A stretch of 64,000 bases of DNA from Serinus canaria (GCF_022539315.1 NC_066319.1:27738093-27802092), one strand, 5' to 3'. Positions 11,931-27,500 are shown, counted from the stretch's first letter. The notes: a model not told the origin generated them from the sequence alone. Numbers and translations: made by a program.

Positions 11931-14900
11931 CCCATAAGGCTTTTAAGCTTCCACCTCATAAAAATTTGCTTTGAATTCTTTTCCTATAAAAAATTACAAG
12001 AATAAATTTTAGTAGATGCCTCAACTAATCTCTATTCTTAATGAATATTAAATTAATTAAAAATCAAGGCTCTTATAGTCAGGGAAAGAAGTAAGTGATA
12101 TAGGTTACTGAGTAAAAAGAGATCCTTCAACAGTCAGACCTCAGCTGACATCCTGCAATTACACAAGGTAGGCTCTTTTGAAAGGTCTCAGAGGAACACA
12201 CACAATTCTCAACACAAAAACATGCTTCCAGCAAACAGATTAGAGCCCCTCTGCTGCTGTTGCTGCAGAGAAAGGGAAGTAAGTGTAACTCCTTTGGGGG
12301 TATTGGTGAGAAAAGATAAAAAAGAACACCAAAGCAGATGCCCTTGGAGAGACTTTTAAACCAAACCCACCATCTCTATGAAGATGTAAAATGAAAACCA
12401 GGAAAAAGTGAATCAGCAGGGCCCTGGGCCCATCGCTCTGCTGTTAAAGTAGTAGCCAATTATATGCACTGTGTAGCTGCAATGTATCTGCTCTGATTGA
12501 CACATCTCTATTCTGTATAGTTACAGAGTTTACTGCATTCTTTCTAATCACATTCTCAGCAAAAATGTGGGTTCTAAGTCGCTCTTATTCACTTGAGACA
12601 CCCCCCTGACTTGGGAGGGTACAAGCTGACCTTACCAACTTCATGCTTCAGGGCAGGAGCTTGTCATTGTTACTTGTCTACAAAATATCATTCTTTGTTG
12701 TTGTCATGGTACTTTATCAGTTGCACAAGTAATTAGCTCCCTGTAGACATGGTATTGCCAACCCCAGCAATCTTTAATGGATAATTAACAGTCTTAGGAC
12801 AAGATGCATGGTGTTCTCTGCTGTCTGAGCCATAGTGTTTTGCCTTCACTCATGTCCACATTCAAACAAACTTGGAAAAAAGCAATTGGAAAAATAAAAG
12901 GCCAGACATGAAATGTATTGTTCTCAAGTCATGCTCTGTGAGAGGTTGAATGGAAACAGAGGGAAATGTAAACTTTTGGATCCAAATCTGAAAGAAGGAT
13001 CGATCAGTACCTCCTCTGTCTTACAAAGGCACACTGCTTTCAAAAATACAGATTGCATTCAGTTCTTCATTGCTACCTGTGCCTTCCTAGATCATAAACA
13101 ACTGCATGTTTATTAAAGCTTTACTGTGACATATCTATATGTTTTGTTGTTATAGAGACTGAAAAATACTCCCCTAAAAGTATTTTTAGCTTTCTATCCT
13201 CATGTTCATTACAAGGAGATTAAAACATGACCACCTCCTTCAGAAACAAATCAAAATAAAGAAAAGCGTGGGGGAGATGGACCAAACCAGGAGTCATACA
13301 TACCCTTGTCCTCCTGACAGCATTGAATCCAATGTTACACACTACTGCCTTAATAAGGGCTAAAAGTAGTTAATGTCTTTGCATTAGGTAGCATGGCATT
13401 GAATTGCTGGCCAGTATATTCCCAGCCCAGCAGAGAATCAGTTGCAGAAAAAATGAACAGACCCCTCACCCTCTTCATAAGCTCAGATGTCCACTATCTA
13501 TTCCGGATAATTCACCCTTGTGTGCTGTAAAGTACACATCACCTGTACCCCACTCAGGAGCAGTAAACACTTACTCATTGTAAGGAAGAAGATGACCTCT
13601 GGCAGATTAATTGCTCTGACTCTCCTGCTCTTTAAGTAAAACACAATTTCCCATTTTTTTCTGGATATGTTTTTCCAGTACTTCACCCAAACCCTTGGCA
13701 GAGAGACAAATGCCCTAGACACTCCTTAAAACCCCAAGACTAAGCTCCTCAGTTTATTTAGTATTTTTGTAGGCTTGGGTTAAATAAATACAGTACTTTA
13801 CAGACCTATGGTTTCAAGGAATTCACTCTGTGTTTTTGTTTTTAACAATTTCCCTAATTTTCTCTTTTTTTGTTTTGTCAAGCAAGTTACATAACAGAAA
13901 CCTTTCATGAAGATATTTCTGTTTTGCCTTCTGCATTTTTGCAATACCCTCCCAATGGCTGCAGTTTGAGTTACTTATGGTCACATTGCTGACCTTGAGT
14001 GAGCCTGGCACCCATGACAGCAGGAATGCTGTATGATCCACACCTGCCCTGAGCTCGTTTCTGTGCAAGGCCTAGCACAAATCACAGACATATAGTAAGC
14101 TTTTGATAGTCCTGTGGGAGAACATGCTTATCCTTTCTGGATGCTTGGCAGAGAATTCTGGGAAAGCTGTGGACCACAGGTGGTCTAAGGCATTAGCCTG
14201 CAGCTACCCCATGAAGCAGTGTATGTAGGATGTCCACTTGACCATCTCAGTCAAGAGATCCAAGCTACAGCAGGGTTTTGTGTACAGATGGCAGCTAAAG
14301 TAGGGCAACACCTGTGCTCTAGCTCAAGTTAACACTGCAAAGAGAAACACTTTGAAGTAATAGATAAAAGAAATTTGAGAAGCAGTATGGTCAAATGATG
14401 ACAAAAGAACTGGATAGGAGCATTTGGATTACCCATCATCATCCCCAAGTGGAATGTGGCCTGGTGAGTTACAGGAGAGCATCCACGTGGCTTACTTTAG
14501 TGTTCTGCAGAATGGTGCTGTCATGTTTGCTTGTCTTGCAAAGTAATTAGGGAAGGCTAATACAGCAATGCAGGATTTGTAAATCTTTTTGAAACCTCTG
14601 AGTGGCAGGTGCGCTCTGACACATGTAACATTTGTTTCCTGTTCTCAGTATTGCCAGATCATATGCATGGGTAGCCTCAAGAGATGGTGCTTTCTCTTCA
14701 ATGACAAATGTCAGTTCCACTTCATCAGTACAGGATGCTGGCTTCACCTCTAACACAAACCCTCTTCCTAACCCACTCCCGTGAGCAAGGCAGGCAGGCT
14801 CCCACAAGGGAAGAACCCTTTCTCTCTGGTCCTTCCCACCAGCGCAGCCAGGGAGTTGATAGCCTAACCAGTAGGAATCTAAATGATGGCACCACACCCA

Positions 14901-17900
14901 AGGACGTCACTCTTCCAATGGCACATGAGATCTGAAGGAGAAACGGAGGTCTTTCTTGGTTTTACAGGCAACCTCGGGGGGTGGGGTAGTGTTTATCCCT
15001 ACCTTACTCTCTTACGCACTTGTACAAGACTTGTTTTGCTACTGGTTTGTCTTTGCTACTTGCCCTTTTATTTTCATGATTGTAACCACTTCCTGGGGTG
15101 CTGAACTGTAGCCTCTGGGCTTCAAGTGATTCAGCAGAGCAGTTAATACACATCAGAAATGGTCCCTGGTGCAGCAAGCCAGATCCCTTACTGGCAGAAG
15201 GCCCCAGCCTGCCATCCACCGTGCAGAAAGCTGGCACTGCCAAGGGAGCACATCATAGCCCTGTAGGCAGTGGAAGGATGCCTCTCTCCACACAAGGCAC
15301 CTGCTGCAGAGTCCAACAGCAGTATGGTTTTTTGCCAGTGATATGAAATATCACTACACAGCAAGCAGAAAAATTGCTTAGGACAATTCCTGTTCCTTAA
15401 AAATATACAAGGATATCAGCATATGCTATAGGAAAATATTAAACAAAGAGACTCTTTGATGTGTAGGATAAGATTCAGTTCCTCTGGCTAGTCAGTATAC
15501 AGGCCTGTGCTGCCTGTCAGTGTATGTGAGTATTTGTCAGGAATGTCAGTGCAGACATTCCTCTCCTCCTGACAAAGAAACAGGTATGGCTACCAAAACA
15601 GTTGTGGGAAAAGAGAATTTTTTTTTTTTTTAATAAAGTACTACTTTGAGGTCTCAGGACCACAGGGCTGTTTTCAGAAGATTCTGTACAAAGGGTGGTT
15701 GGTTTCTGTGGGGTTTCTGTGGTGGATTTCCCCAGGAGCACTCCTGGCAGAGAGGGTGCAATCCATGGCACTAGTGGTGCTGCTCCCTGAATGACTCAAC
15801 TTTAAAATCTTAAGGGCAGTGTAAAAACTACCAGGGTTAGCTGGCAAACGAAGAATCCGAGCACCAGTTGGGGCTTCTACGCCATGGGCAATGACAAATT
15901 CTGGAAGCAAGCAAGCTTCTTATGAAGTTCTGAATATTAAAATCCTCTTATAAAAGCAAATAGGCTTCGGAGAAAGCCCAAGGGCATATTTCAGAGCACT
16001 TTGGATTTTAGCCTGTTTCAGCCTCTACTGCCAACTATCCATCTGTCCTGCTAATGTGCGTCATTATGCAGCTAGGTAATGAGCCTAGAGCTCCTTTACT
16101 GGTGGGATTATAATTGCAAGGGGACAGTGAGACAAACTTGTTATGTGGGCCACAGGAGGAAAGGTCCATGGGGGGGGTGGTTTTCTCATTTTTCATTCAA
16201 ACACAGTCAGAGTACATATCATTCCAGTGAAGTTAGACCATTAGTAAGAAATATGTCTCTTTTCCTCGCCATGGGGAAGCTAAACTCTGGTTCAAAGGAC
16301 TTCCCACAGAGACTATCAGAGGTGATGCCTCACTGACATGAAGTGGTGTCTCTGGATCTGGCCATGCAGCCTCAACAAAGCATGGGAACAAGTGGATTGA
16401 TCAGGACAAGAGGAGCACACTTTTTCTGTTATGTTTTCCCTGCACATTAAAAGGCAAAGATTTCAGATACAGAGCTCAGAAATGCTTCAGCTCCAGCAGT
16501 AATAGCTTGCTTTTGCTTCATGCCTGGAAACTACTCAGCTGGCACAGCTGGCTTCTTATGGTCCAACCACCATGGACAGGATACAGCAGGACCAAACTTT
16601 GGCCAAGCATTTGGTCCTTTGCAACACCCTTCACCTTTCACTGTTCCCCTTACTAACTGAAGAGATCCCTGAATGTCCCACTTAGCTGGATCAACCTTCC
16701 CTAGGCTGCTTTGTGAATATCCCCTTTTGCAAAGGAATGATTGCAGAAGACACTATTAACCTTTACCATATTCTACAACAGGTAGAAACTGATCCTTGTA
16801 GTGCTTTATGGCTTTAAAAGCTATTGTGCACTCAGTTAATCCCTTGGTTTTAGCTGCCTGAGTCATTTATGACCTGACTGGTTTGATTTTAGTAGCTTTG
16901 GACTTCCTTGGAATGGCATTGCCCAGAGGTAGGTGGTTTACCATCTAAATGGGCTAAATATAAAAGAATTGTTATATTTTGCAGGCATAGTGGAGAAAGC
17001 AGATTTTGGTTTTTTTGATGAGCAGTCTAAATATTATCATATCAGATTTTGCCACTTCAAATGCAGAAAGGACTTCCTTTGAACTCTGCTTAGCTCCTGT
17101 GAAATGGTGCTTCTGATTTATGTGGCCAAGGCATCATCTTCTGTAGATTTGTAATAACGTTTGGATTTGACCTACTGTGAAATCACAATGTCAGAGTAAG
17201 TTGACTGTTTTCAAGTACGTGTCTCATTTAAGCACTTACTTTCATTTAAAAATAAGAGCTAAGCTGATATTTTAGTAATTTTATATTTATCTTTGATTAC
17301 AAGCTTCTTGTGATTATAAAAGTCAACAGTAATATAGTCATGGGAGCACAATTATACAAAGCTGGTGTAGCCAAAAATTAAAGAAATAAAAATTTTAAAA
17401 TAAAAGGATTATACACATGCTCTATTTCTGGAAGCAACCACAAATAATGGAAGATGAAAATTGTCAGCAACCTCTACAACAGAAATCAGAGTCTTCCAGA
17501 GAGGCATGGAAATAGTAAGACTTTCGAAATGAATGGTTATTCAGAAAAGAGCTTGATCCCAGTACTTTTCTCCAGGGCACAGGCAGGTTGACCCCACAGG
17601 CAGCTCAGGTCTCCTGACAGTCAGCAGCGCACCAGTTTCAAGGTAAGAGGTTCTTTCTCTTACACTCTGGTACTTCAAATGGAATTGAGTTTCCTCTAAG
17701 CTTTATGCTTGATAGAGCGAAAGAATGTCCTAATTGTTGAAAGATTGGCTACTGGCCATAGGAACTATAAAAAAAATTAAAGAGTCTGGATTATAAAATA
17801 GAAAAAATAAGTTTATACTTGGGCTGACTTTGGTGTCACCAAACAGACAGTATTAGCTGTGGCTCTGCCTTTAAACACCAGCTTGTACCCAGCACCATCA

Positions 17901-20900
17901 AAGAAATACCCCTTTGAGAGCGCCCAGTTCTCCAGCAGGACTACTCTGCTGGGGAAATGTGGAGAACAATGCTTGGATAGAAATAAACGGCCAAATTGCC
18001 TCATGTATTCATCATAAGCCCTTTGAATTTAATTATGTCCTCATCCTTTGTACACAATAAACCTGATGTCTAACGACTATCACTTTTCAGGTGGATGTTG
18101 GGTATCAAATGCCTAGGATGTGTTGAGTGGTGACACAGGCACCCACGTACCCTTCATTCTACCCAGAAAGTGCCGTCACCCATTCACCCCAGCTGGAGAA
18201 GCCTCAGAACCATAAACAGGTTGTTGACATTCCTGGGAGGTACTTTACATACAGCAGGAGCTCGGCTTTGCCAGGCTGGCCTCTAGTATCATAGAGGGTT
18301 TAGGAGTCCCTGCCCAGCAGGGCAGCAGCTCCACCACACACTAACACAACCCCTTTTACAAGTACTCTGCAAATTACTTCTCACCTGGATCGGGCTTTGT
18401 ATGGGTTTTAACAAATGTCTCAGAGCTTCTTCTCCCTTGTACATTAAGGGAGAATGACCTTCACCTGGAAGGGTAAAGCCTGGGACTCTAAACTTGGGAT
18501 TTCCTTTTACATCTTCAGGCTACTCGTCATAGGAAGAGTGAATGACACACACTCCCACCCTCCAGTCATTTCCCCCTCAGCTCAGGTTGTTATTTGTCCT
18601 AAGCTAGAACCAGAATCAGTAAACATGTCGAGGCAGGTTCTACCACTGTTTCCTTAATCCATTCAAGCAGAATTTTGTCCTACTGTGGAACACTGTAGAC
18701 AAACTTCTTTAGACCTGTGCCGAGGGCACCAATCGCTCTCGCACAAAGCAGGAAGATCCTCAGGGCCAGCACTGCTGAGGTCCGACCTGCCACAGATTTA
18801 CATCCTCTATCATTTAGCCTTGCCTGCAATAGCCCCTGTGTCCTATGCCTGACCCCTCCCGGGCTTTTCCACACCCTGTGAGGTCAGGCTGGCCGGGAGC
18901 CGCCTATGACACACTCCAGGGTCGAGCTATTCCAGCCTACCTGCCAGCAAGCAAGCTCGTGAGCCATGTGTGTGCCTGTGTGCCTCTCTCCTGCCCATAT
19001 GCCAGTGCTGGGAGTTATCCTTCACAGCTCTGAGACCTCTGCTCCCTCTCAAATTTGTTTAAAATTAGCATATGAATGTAAAAGCTATGAGTGCTTCCGT
19101 GTGAGGGGCAGTGAGGGTAGGGCTGCAGAGACGTAGTTGTGTAAGCATAATTCACTTTGGAACACAGGCTAAAAATAATAAAGCTACATCATCACATTCT
19201 TTCACAATGCTTCAGAAGAACTGGAGTAGTGCTTACAGCTGCAACACATCCCTTTAAAACCAAAGGGAAGTAGGTGAGGATGGAAAAGCAACCTCTGTGT
19301 GCTGCTTGCTCTGCCAGGCAACAATGGACCAGGATGCTGAAACCCATCACCCCAACCCACTCAGCACATCTCTGCTGGAATATTGTTCACAGCACAGGTG
19401 CTTAGCAAAATCCTCACCTCTCTGCTCTGGGTGAGCATGCAGAGACTTTATTAAAACCTCCTTTCAGTGAAGGGCTCCTCTGCCTCCTAAACAGGTTTTT
19501 GAAGACAGCTCATCAGCAGAGACTAATCCAGGTGTTAATCTGTGCTCCCCCCAAGCAAGCTGACTAATTAGCTAAGTCCACAGGCTGGTTCTCTGGGAGC
19601 ACTGCTTGCATTTGTATGAAGGAGGATCATTCAGGATAGGAAAGACTGTAAGTAGGAATAGTATGACTGGTCAGACTAAAGCTTTGTTAACTGAATACAA
19701 AATCATATGCTTATTCACCCCCTGACTATTTGAACTATGCTGCCCTAAGATGACTATCCCTGTTATTGCTAACTTTTAGTATTTTGTGATTAAGGAGCCA
19801 TTGATGATGGAGGTGACTGACAGCTACAGGGAAGGTTCCTGATGCAAACAGCTGACACATTGGGGATAAGACAGGAAGAAGAGAAAGATACAGATAGGAA
19901 TGAGGCTGCAACAAACTGCTGAGACTGTACTGTCTGTACAGCAGGCAGTGGTCTCAGCACACCAGGAGCTCAATCACTGTAAAGCTCTCTATAGTAGGGT
20001 GTAGGTACAGGCTAAGTAACTTGTTCCTCAGCAGAGCATGCAAAACAAGAAGGGAGAAGCCCTGGCCATGGGGACCTGGCACAGCCTTACAAGGGAAACC
20101 TCCTAGCTGAATATAAATCCAGAGGTCAAGGGCTAATGGCTCTGTGGGCAGTTTGGAGATGCAAGTCCAGCTCTCAGACAGTGATGAGCAGGAAAAAAAG
20201 GCCACTTGTGTGTCTGTACCCATTTTCTGACCCCTTCCCATGTGTGGAACTGCCCTTGCAGTGTAGAAAGGGATGGGAGCAGGGCTATGGTTGAGCAGCT
20301 CCAGCACCAGCTGTGGCATTTGTACTTTGTTTTCCCTGTTGAACATTTACTGTATCTAATATGGGTAGACAATTTTAGGATAGGTTACAGCTAATTCCTT
20401 TCCTGAAGCTATGTTTTTCTCTGGAGACTCCCATCCCCTCAGCAGTAAGGGACACTGCTGTAGCAGAGGCATTTATGTCCCTCATTTACATCCATCTCCT
20501 GGGGGTCTCTTTATGGCAGGTTGGTTGGTGCAAAGGAATTGAGCACCACACTTGGGTGTCTGTGCTAGATGGGACATGAAGGAAAACAGGACAGATGCTT
20601 TCTGGTAAAAAGAGAAAGAAAAGGCTGACAATTCATGTGGTGCAGTGCTGTGAGGGCTGCAATAAAAAGAGGAATCAACATTTCTTTTTGACAGAGCCAC
20701 GTTCCAATGGCTAAACAGGCTTTAAAGTCAAGAAAAAGCCACATTGATGCTGCAGTAGAAAATAGTGAGTGTATACTTTTACAATCTCATTAACACTCTC
20801 TCCCCTCCTGCCCCAGGATCATTTGGCTCCAAGACTGGCAGCAGGGTACAATAATGTTCCCAGCAGAAACAGCTGGTATGGAGATGGGATATTGTTTGAA

Positions 20901-21426
20901 ATGGCCCGAGAGGCGTTCTCAGCAGGTGGCATTTATCAGCTGTATGCAAACACCGTGCTGCCGTGAGGCGCTCTAAGAAAGAGCATATATCCAAAAAAAT
21001 AAAAGCAAAGTGCAGCTTAGCAAAGGGAGGATTTGTAGCTGAAACCCCATTTTTGGTGTAGATGGAAGGGGAGGGAGTAATAAACAGTCCTGTTAAGCTA
21101 GTCTGTTGGCTTTAAACCAAGGTAATGAGGCATGTGGGTGCCTTGACAAGGAGCCAAGAACTGCATTTTGCCACCAATTTGACTTCTACCTTTTTGTCTC
21201 TCTTAATCTGACAGTAAATTCCTCACAGTCCGCTGAGCATATCAAAATGAGGCTCAGGCTAGGTCTAATGCCTTTTAAAGTACTACTAGGAAAGTAATTT
21301 GATTAATTAAATATTTCCAGTTGTGGAGACAACCCTCTGGACAAATTGCACCATCTCTTTCCTCTTTGCACACAAGAAACATAGAATAGCAATGGATATC
21401 CTCATTTTTACCATACACACAGAGTT
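11931..21426. other. Intergenic DNA
   Basis: Single-copy-looking DNA with AT-rich stretches (for example 17.2-17.45 kb). No exon, RNA gene or transposon is recognised. Conserved non-coding elements may be present but cannot be judged from one sequence. Confidence 0.6.
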
Positions 21427-21550
21427 ACTCACTCACTCACTCACTCACTCACTCACTCACTCACTCACTCACTCACTCACTCACTCACTCACTCACTCAC
21501 TCACTCACTCACTCACTCACTCACTCACTCACTCACTCACTCACTCACTC
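21427..21550. repeat. (ACTC)n tetranucleotide microsatellite
   Basis: Thirty-one pure units of ACTC/TCAC make up 124 bp without interruption. The open frame through it (LTHS repeat) is a by-product of the 4-base period and not a protein. Confidence 0.98.
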
Positions 21551-24500
21551 CTCCTTCTGAGCTGTCCTTCCTGGAGGTTTTTCACTAGGAAGGAAGATTA
21601 CTCTAGTGACTGGGTCAGAGAAGTGTGAGAATCAGCTCCTAGCTCTACTGCCTGCTTGTTTTACAGCCCCAGATGAATACCTTAGCCCTCTTTGAGATAG
21701 CTTCTTTATCTACATGGCCAGGAGACAAGCAGTGTCCTTCTACCCCATCACTCTTCTCACTGGTTAAGTGTTCACAGAGCAGTCCAGACCTCCTTTAGTA
21801 GGAGAAGTTAGATAGAAAATGACTAAGTTTGTTCAGGCCAGAGCTCTGCTGGTCTGTTCCCTGGATAGGACAGCTCTGAAACCCCTGCCTTAGGGGAACT
21901 GCAAACAGGATGACCCCACCACCTGATCGAAGGTGTAGGACCACATCAGGAAGCCATTGGTGGCCTGAATTGGCAGAGTCTGTGCGGAAGGACAGGAAAC
22001 CACAGGAAAACAGACCCAGTGCTTTTGTACAAATTTGCCTGACACTTTAGAGAATCTCACCATGAAAGAAAACTTGTGGTTTGCACAGAGAAGCATCCTG
22101 AAAGGAGAGCATCAAGTCTTAAACCTTCTTGCAGGAGTACTTTTTTTCTCCACATACAGTACCATCACGGCCAGACTGAAAATGTAACCCCTGGGCCTGG
22201 ATCTCTTTCATGAGATGAATGCAACCTTTCTACTGGAGAACAAAGCATGTTAGTGATCTTTTAACAACCATCTCTACCTAACTTGCAGTGCTTGCTCTGC
22301 AGTAAGATAAGCTCCTTGTATCTAAAAGGTGCCCTGCAGTGAAAAGGTTGATCAAAACATAACTGTGACTTTGTGCACAGTAGCTGTTCAGAGAATTACC
22401 AGTAGCAGGTCCCCAGGCAGTTCCTAGTGCCTGTATTTTGTCCAAGGGCATGTCTATGCTACCACTGGTAGCTTCTTTATGACAGAAAATAATTCCCTAT
22501 CCCTGTGCATTTTGCCAGCCTCCTGCTAGGTATCTCTACAAATATTTACAAATGATGTCTTGTAAGTGAGGAAGGCACAACTAGTCACACGTTAGATATC
22601 CTTGTACTGCTCCCAGGCTTGCTAGCTTGCTCTCCTCTGCAACTCTTCAAAGGCTGGGAGATGCTCTCTCCAGCATCCACTGCAGCAGCAGCAGCACAGC
22701 ACGGAGATGATGCAAACCCGGCTTGGGCTCAGGACATAACCAGCACAGCACTGCTCTGGGGGCTGCTGCAGATGCCAGGTTTGAAGGCAGCACCAAAACC
22801 ATTTTGGGGCATCCTGCACTGTCAAAGGATTGCGTTCCTCAGCTGGAAGAAGATGCTCACCTTAGAGTCTGTTCACTCCTCAGGATAAGAGCACAGCCAG
22901 CTGCAGCACAAAAACTGCATTTCATTTTTGCTTCCTCAAAACAAAGGAAGAAAGGCTGGGGTTTTTTTGTATAAAGAAAAACAAAGGGGAAGTGGGGAAG
23001 CCACATTTGTTACCTGGGTCAACATTTTGCTACCCACTCCAACAGAAAGAGCATTTACTCATAGGCTCTTTAGGACACCTGCTTTTCAGTGCAGCACACC
23101 TCCCAGCAGTGCTGCCACTATTGCTCACTGGTATGTTTTGACAAGGAACCGTGCTCCTTCTGACACTATAAACTCAGAAGAGGCCAGAGTAGTCTCTTTG
23201 CCTGACCTCCTGAAGACCACACAAGAGCTCGAGTTCTTTCATATCTGAATTTATTATACATGAAAAGTAGTCTGGACTAACCACTGCAAATTTTATCTTT
23301 ATCTGCCCTCAGAAGTAAAAAACCTTCAGAAAGACACTGTTCTGCTGTTTCAGCATGGCAGTAATTATTTGATCACATGGGACATTTCAGATCCTTGCAT
23401 ATGTAGCTGTTATGAGTTGTCCTACCTATCCCTGTTTCTGAATGAGCTTCCATTAGGAAAATGTGAGTCATTTGGCAAATCATCTAAAGCCAGTTGTGGG
23501 TCTCAGATCAGGCCACAGTGGAAAGACGTCAATGCCACAGATCACTCCTGAATGTTCATCCCACAGTCTAAAGGGCTGGGGACCCCTCCTTTAAACAAGA
23601 CCCCTTGTTACAGAGGTTTATGTAACATCCGGGTAGATGCCTCTGGTCCTTGGCCCTGTCACTGTGATGCCTTTCACTAGCAATCAGTTGAAGCTATTTT
23701 AGGATTCAACGGGGAAACAAACCTTCCAGTGGTCTCATTGCTTAATTTCTCTCTATTGCCTTAAGTACAATGGCTAATAGCTAAAGTGGACTTCAGGGTG
23801 TTGCCTACAGAGCTCTATAATGGTTTCCTGCATTTTTCTTCTATTTGGAAGCTATTTTAAGTTGTTCTACCTTCCCTGAACTGCCCAAGAGGAGCTGTGC
23901 TGTGCACTTTCATCAGCTGATTCTGGGAAATGTCAGTTATGCTGTTCTTCTGTTAGTAATATGTTTCTTGAACAATTTAAAAATAGCACAGTATGAAACA
24001 TTTCCATCTTCTCTCTTCTGGATGAGAACTGAGGAGGAGTTAACTCTTTTCTGCTTCACTGGAGCGAGAAGTCCTGCGGTGCTCAGGTGCACTGGGGCTG
24101 GAGCCAGTTACTGGTGCTGGGAGAGGCAACACAATGAGGGCACCTGGTCAGAGCCTGAGCTAAAGAAGATCCCTGCTGTTGTCAGAGCTGCCACCAGGCC
24201 TGGCACATGTGGCAGCTGTGTCAGTGCAGGACACAGCAGGACTGGACAGCCAGCTGCTGACCTACCTCTGCTGCTTTTACAGCTTGCTTGGGGAGCTCCT
24301 CTCTGTGTACTGCTCCAACACACCCTAGAGACCAACTGTAAGCTGGGAACACCTCCCAGGCATCCACCTCAGTCCTATAGTGACATTCCATTTTTACTCA
24401 GCTGGAGCACCTCACCACTGGCTGCTTGGCTTATGTCTTGTGTTCATTGGCATCTCCTTCCTCAGCTGTTCAGTTTCCTGTTAACGTCCCTTCTATTTTC

Positions 24501-27500
24501 TTTTACCTTCCAGCATTTTTTCCTTTATTTTTTTGGTGCTCCCCACGCCAGCTTGTTTCTTTTTCTTCCTCCATTGCTGATATTTTCTCCAGTGGTATCT
24601 TCTCCTACACTCCCCATCTGAAGGCAGCTTGGAAGACAGTCACCTACAATGCTGTCCTAGGGAGCTGCTTGGCAGCAGCCTGCTGTGACAACCCTGTATC
24701 TACATGTGTTAGAGGCAGAAAAAGAAGAAAGATCCTTTTCTCATCCAAGCAGCAGAAGCATGCAATCATCAGACACAGCTTCCCCTACCCATTTGCACTT
24801 GCCATGCACTTTTCCTCTGGTCTGTAGGCTCTCTGGGACTACTCTGGTAACCACAATGTTGGGAAATACTGTTTCAACCACAAAATACAGCTTCCTCTTT
24901 CAGATGAGGATTAACTTTCCCCCCTGTGGACAGCCTAGAAACACTTAAACAACAACTGGCCTTGTGTTACCCACGTCATCTGGAGCTGGAGGTGGAGTAG
25001 AGGTTGGCACATGGTGGCAGTGAAGGAGAGAAAGAGTGATGCAGTTAATTACGAATTACTTGTCTTGGTTCTGGCCAAGGTTTGGTGCTGCAGGAAGGGC
25101 TATCCAGAAGAGTGCTTGCTTTGGAGCCCATTCCATCAAAATGAATACAAATATTCCCATAAGTCTGTGGGCTGTGGGGCATCTCTTTTCAGAATGGTAT
25201 CTAGAGGCACATCAGGGCTTTAAATTGCTTCCAGAATTGGTGTGATCTCATTCCAGTTTCTTCCTATTCTCATGAGCAAGTAATACTTGTGGGATGTCAC
25301 CCTTGCTTTCTCTGTCCAAAGCAGCTTTAAAGTACTAATTAGATGGCTATAAATCACAAGGGATCTGTGGTGTTTTGAATGACTCCAAGCTTTGGCATTA
25401 TAGCTGAGGTCTTGAATGCACTTGCAAGCAAATCCACTCAACGCTGGTTTCTGTTGATTCAGCAGTGATGTCGTATCAAACTTTCCTGAGCACTCTGACA
25501 GACTTAAGTTTATTAAAAGAAGTCCGGATAGCAGAGCCAAGTTTAGCTCCAGCCAAGTTATTCAGTAAGTTGAGTACAAAAGCAGAAGGACAACTCTCAC
25601 CTCTGTGCTGGTGACTGGTTTGAGAGCCTGCAATTGCTTTGTCTGGAAATGCTGCCATGTCAAAGGGCCTGTCCTAATCAGGAATTTTCTGTACTCACAG
25701 TGACCTAGGATTTCAACCTTAGTAAATGTTAAGAAGACACCTATGTACTATTTGTCTCCAGTTGAAAATATTGCTGGGCAAGATGCATTTTCCACCAAAT
25801 AAAGGCCCTACAGACATAAGGGGAAACAGAAGTAAATTTTGCAAGAAAATGCTATCCAGCAGAAAAATACTAAGTAGCTAATAACTTTCAAACCTTATTT
25901 TCCATGGAATTTCAAACATGAAGAAAGATTTCCAAAGGTGCTTGGCAAGCAGCATTGCATCAGTACCAGATTTTCTCCACAAGTTTCCTGGCTCCTCAGG
26001 AACCCACCAGAATTTACTGCACACCCCCAGGCCTTCACTGAAAGAGATGTGATAGCTGGGAATGCAGGGCTTTTATACTCCCTGATAAAGTGTTTCCTGG
26101 GAGATATGGACTCAGGAAGCCCTTGGCAACTGCTGACTAAAACTGGCATGGTCCTTGTCATCTCTACCACTCTCTGCAGCTGAATATGTGCACTCAGACC
26201 TCTCTACTACAATAGCAGAGACCCCATCACTTCAAAACAGCAGCTACCCCAGGTCTGTGAATTGTGTCTCACCAAAGAGAATGCAAAAAATTAGCTATGT
26301 CTGCCATCATGTTTCCGGTTATTTCTGGTTCCTGGGGAATTCTGGAAAGAGTATCTTCTTTTATGCATTGAACAAAACCCAAGAACAAGGGCTTAATACA
26401 AACAGTAATCCCCAAGTTTACAGATGCTCTTTGCACATGAACTAACATGTTTGCTGCCATGCTTGATGCTCCCTGCCTAGCCAGGCTGGAGGGGGATCTT
26501 CTCAATCCAGCTAAATCACTAGCAGTTTTCCAGAGGATTAGGAGCTATACAGAAAGGGGTAAAACTAAATATTTTCAATGACTTTTTAATGCACCTATGA
26601 CAAATGTACTAGGACTAACTTAGCTACATCTTTCTATGAGCACAGCTTTGTTTTCCCAGTGTGCTGCTCTAAGAAGTTGAGGTGTGCTTTAAAGGGCTTC
26701 ATACTTGTTTGAAATCCCCTGAGAATGCCATGAACTGTTGGCCTTCCCAAGTATCCGGGAGGGAACCAATGGCTACTACAGGGCCAGGGCACAGCCCCTG
26801 TTCAGAAGACCCTCCTTTTGGAGGCTTGTTGCACAACCCTAGCCAAAGCACTAAGTTGTTGCCTGCCAGGCTCTCAGGCAGTGAATTAGCAATAGCACAA
26901 GTTGCCTCGCACAGGGAAGTCAGGTGAAATTCACTGTTTATAAAGAACAAGCAGAATGTCCCTGGGCAGTATAAAATATTATATTTTTTCCTTTATTGAC
27001 ACTTGCAGGAACAGTTAATGCTCGGTTTGGATAGAGCTGATGACACTGCTGTTGCTCATCATTTATCATCTCTACATTATTGTGGTTGCAAATAATTCGG
27101 CAGATTCCTCTCTCTTTTTCCTGCTCCACAGATGGCAGTGTCCATGAAGCATGACACCCTTGCAGGCATCTGACTGCGAGGCTGGAAGCTTGAGGACCTT
27201 TGGGGGTAAAATGCCCCTCAGTATTATCTGACCTCTAATGTTCTTGGACTGATGCGCTGTAATTTGCGCAGTTCTCTCTGACAAAAACTCCCTCTGCTGG
27301 GATCTTGGCTTGCAGACTGTGCTGCTTCTGAGAGGAGCCTGTGCCTGTGAAGGGCCATCACACCTTAGAGTGCAATTTTAACCCTATGCCCCTAAATGTT
27401 CATGTTTCAGCTCCAGTTCAACCTCTTCCAGGGTGGGGGGCGGGTCTAAGGCACTTAAGCTGTAGCTAGACTAAGGGAGCAGGGAATAAGCCCAACACTG

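Noticed and set aside
21323..21628. 101-codon frame with repeated LTHS
   Set aside because: It is the ACTC microsatellite read in frame, with no homology outside it.
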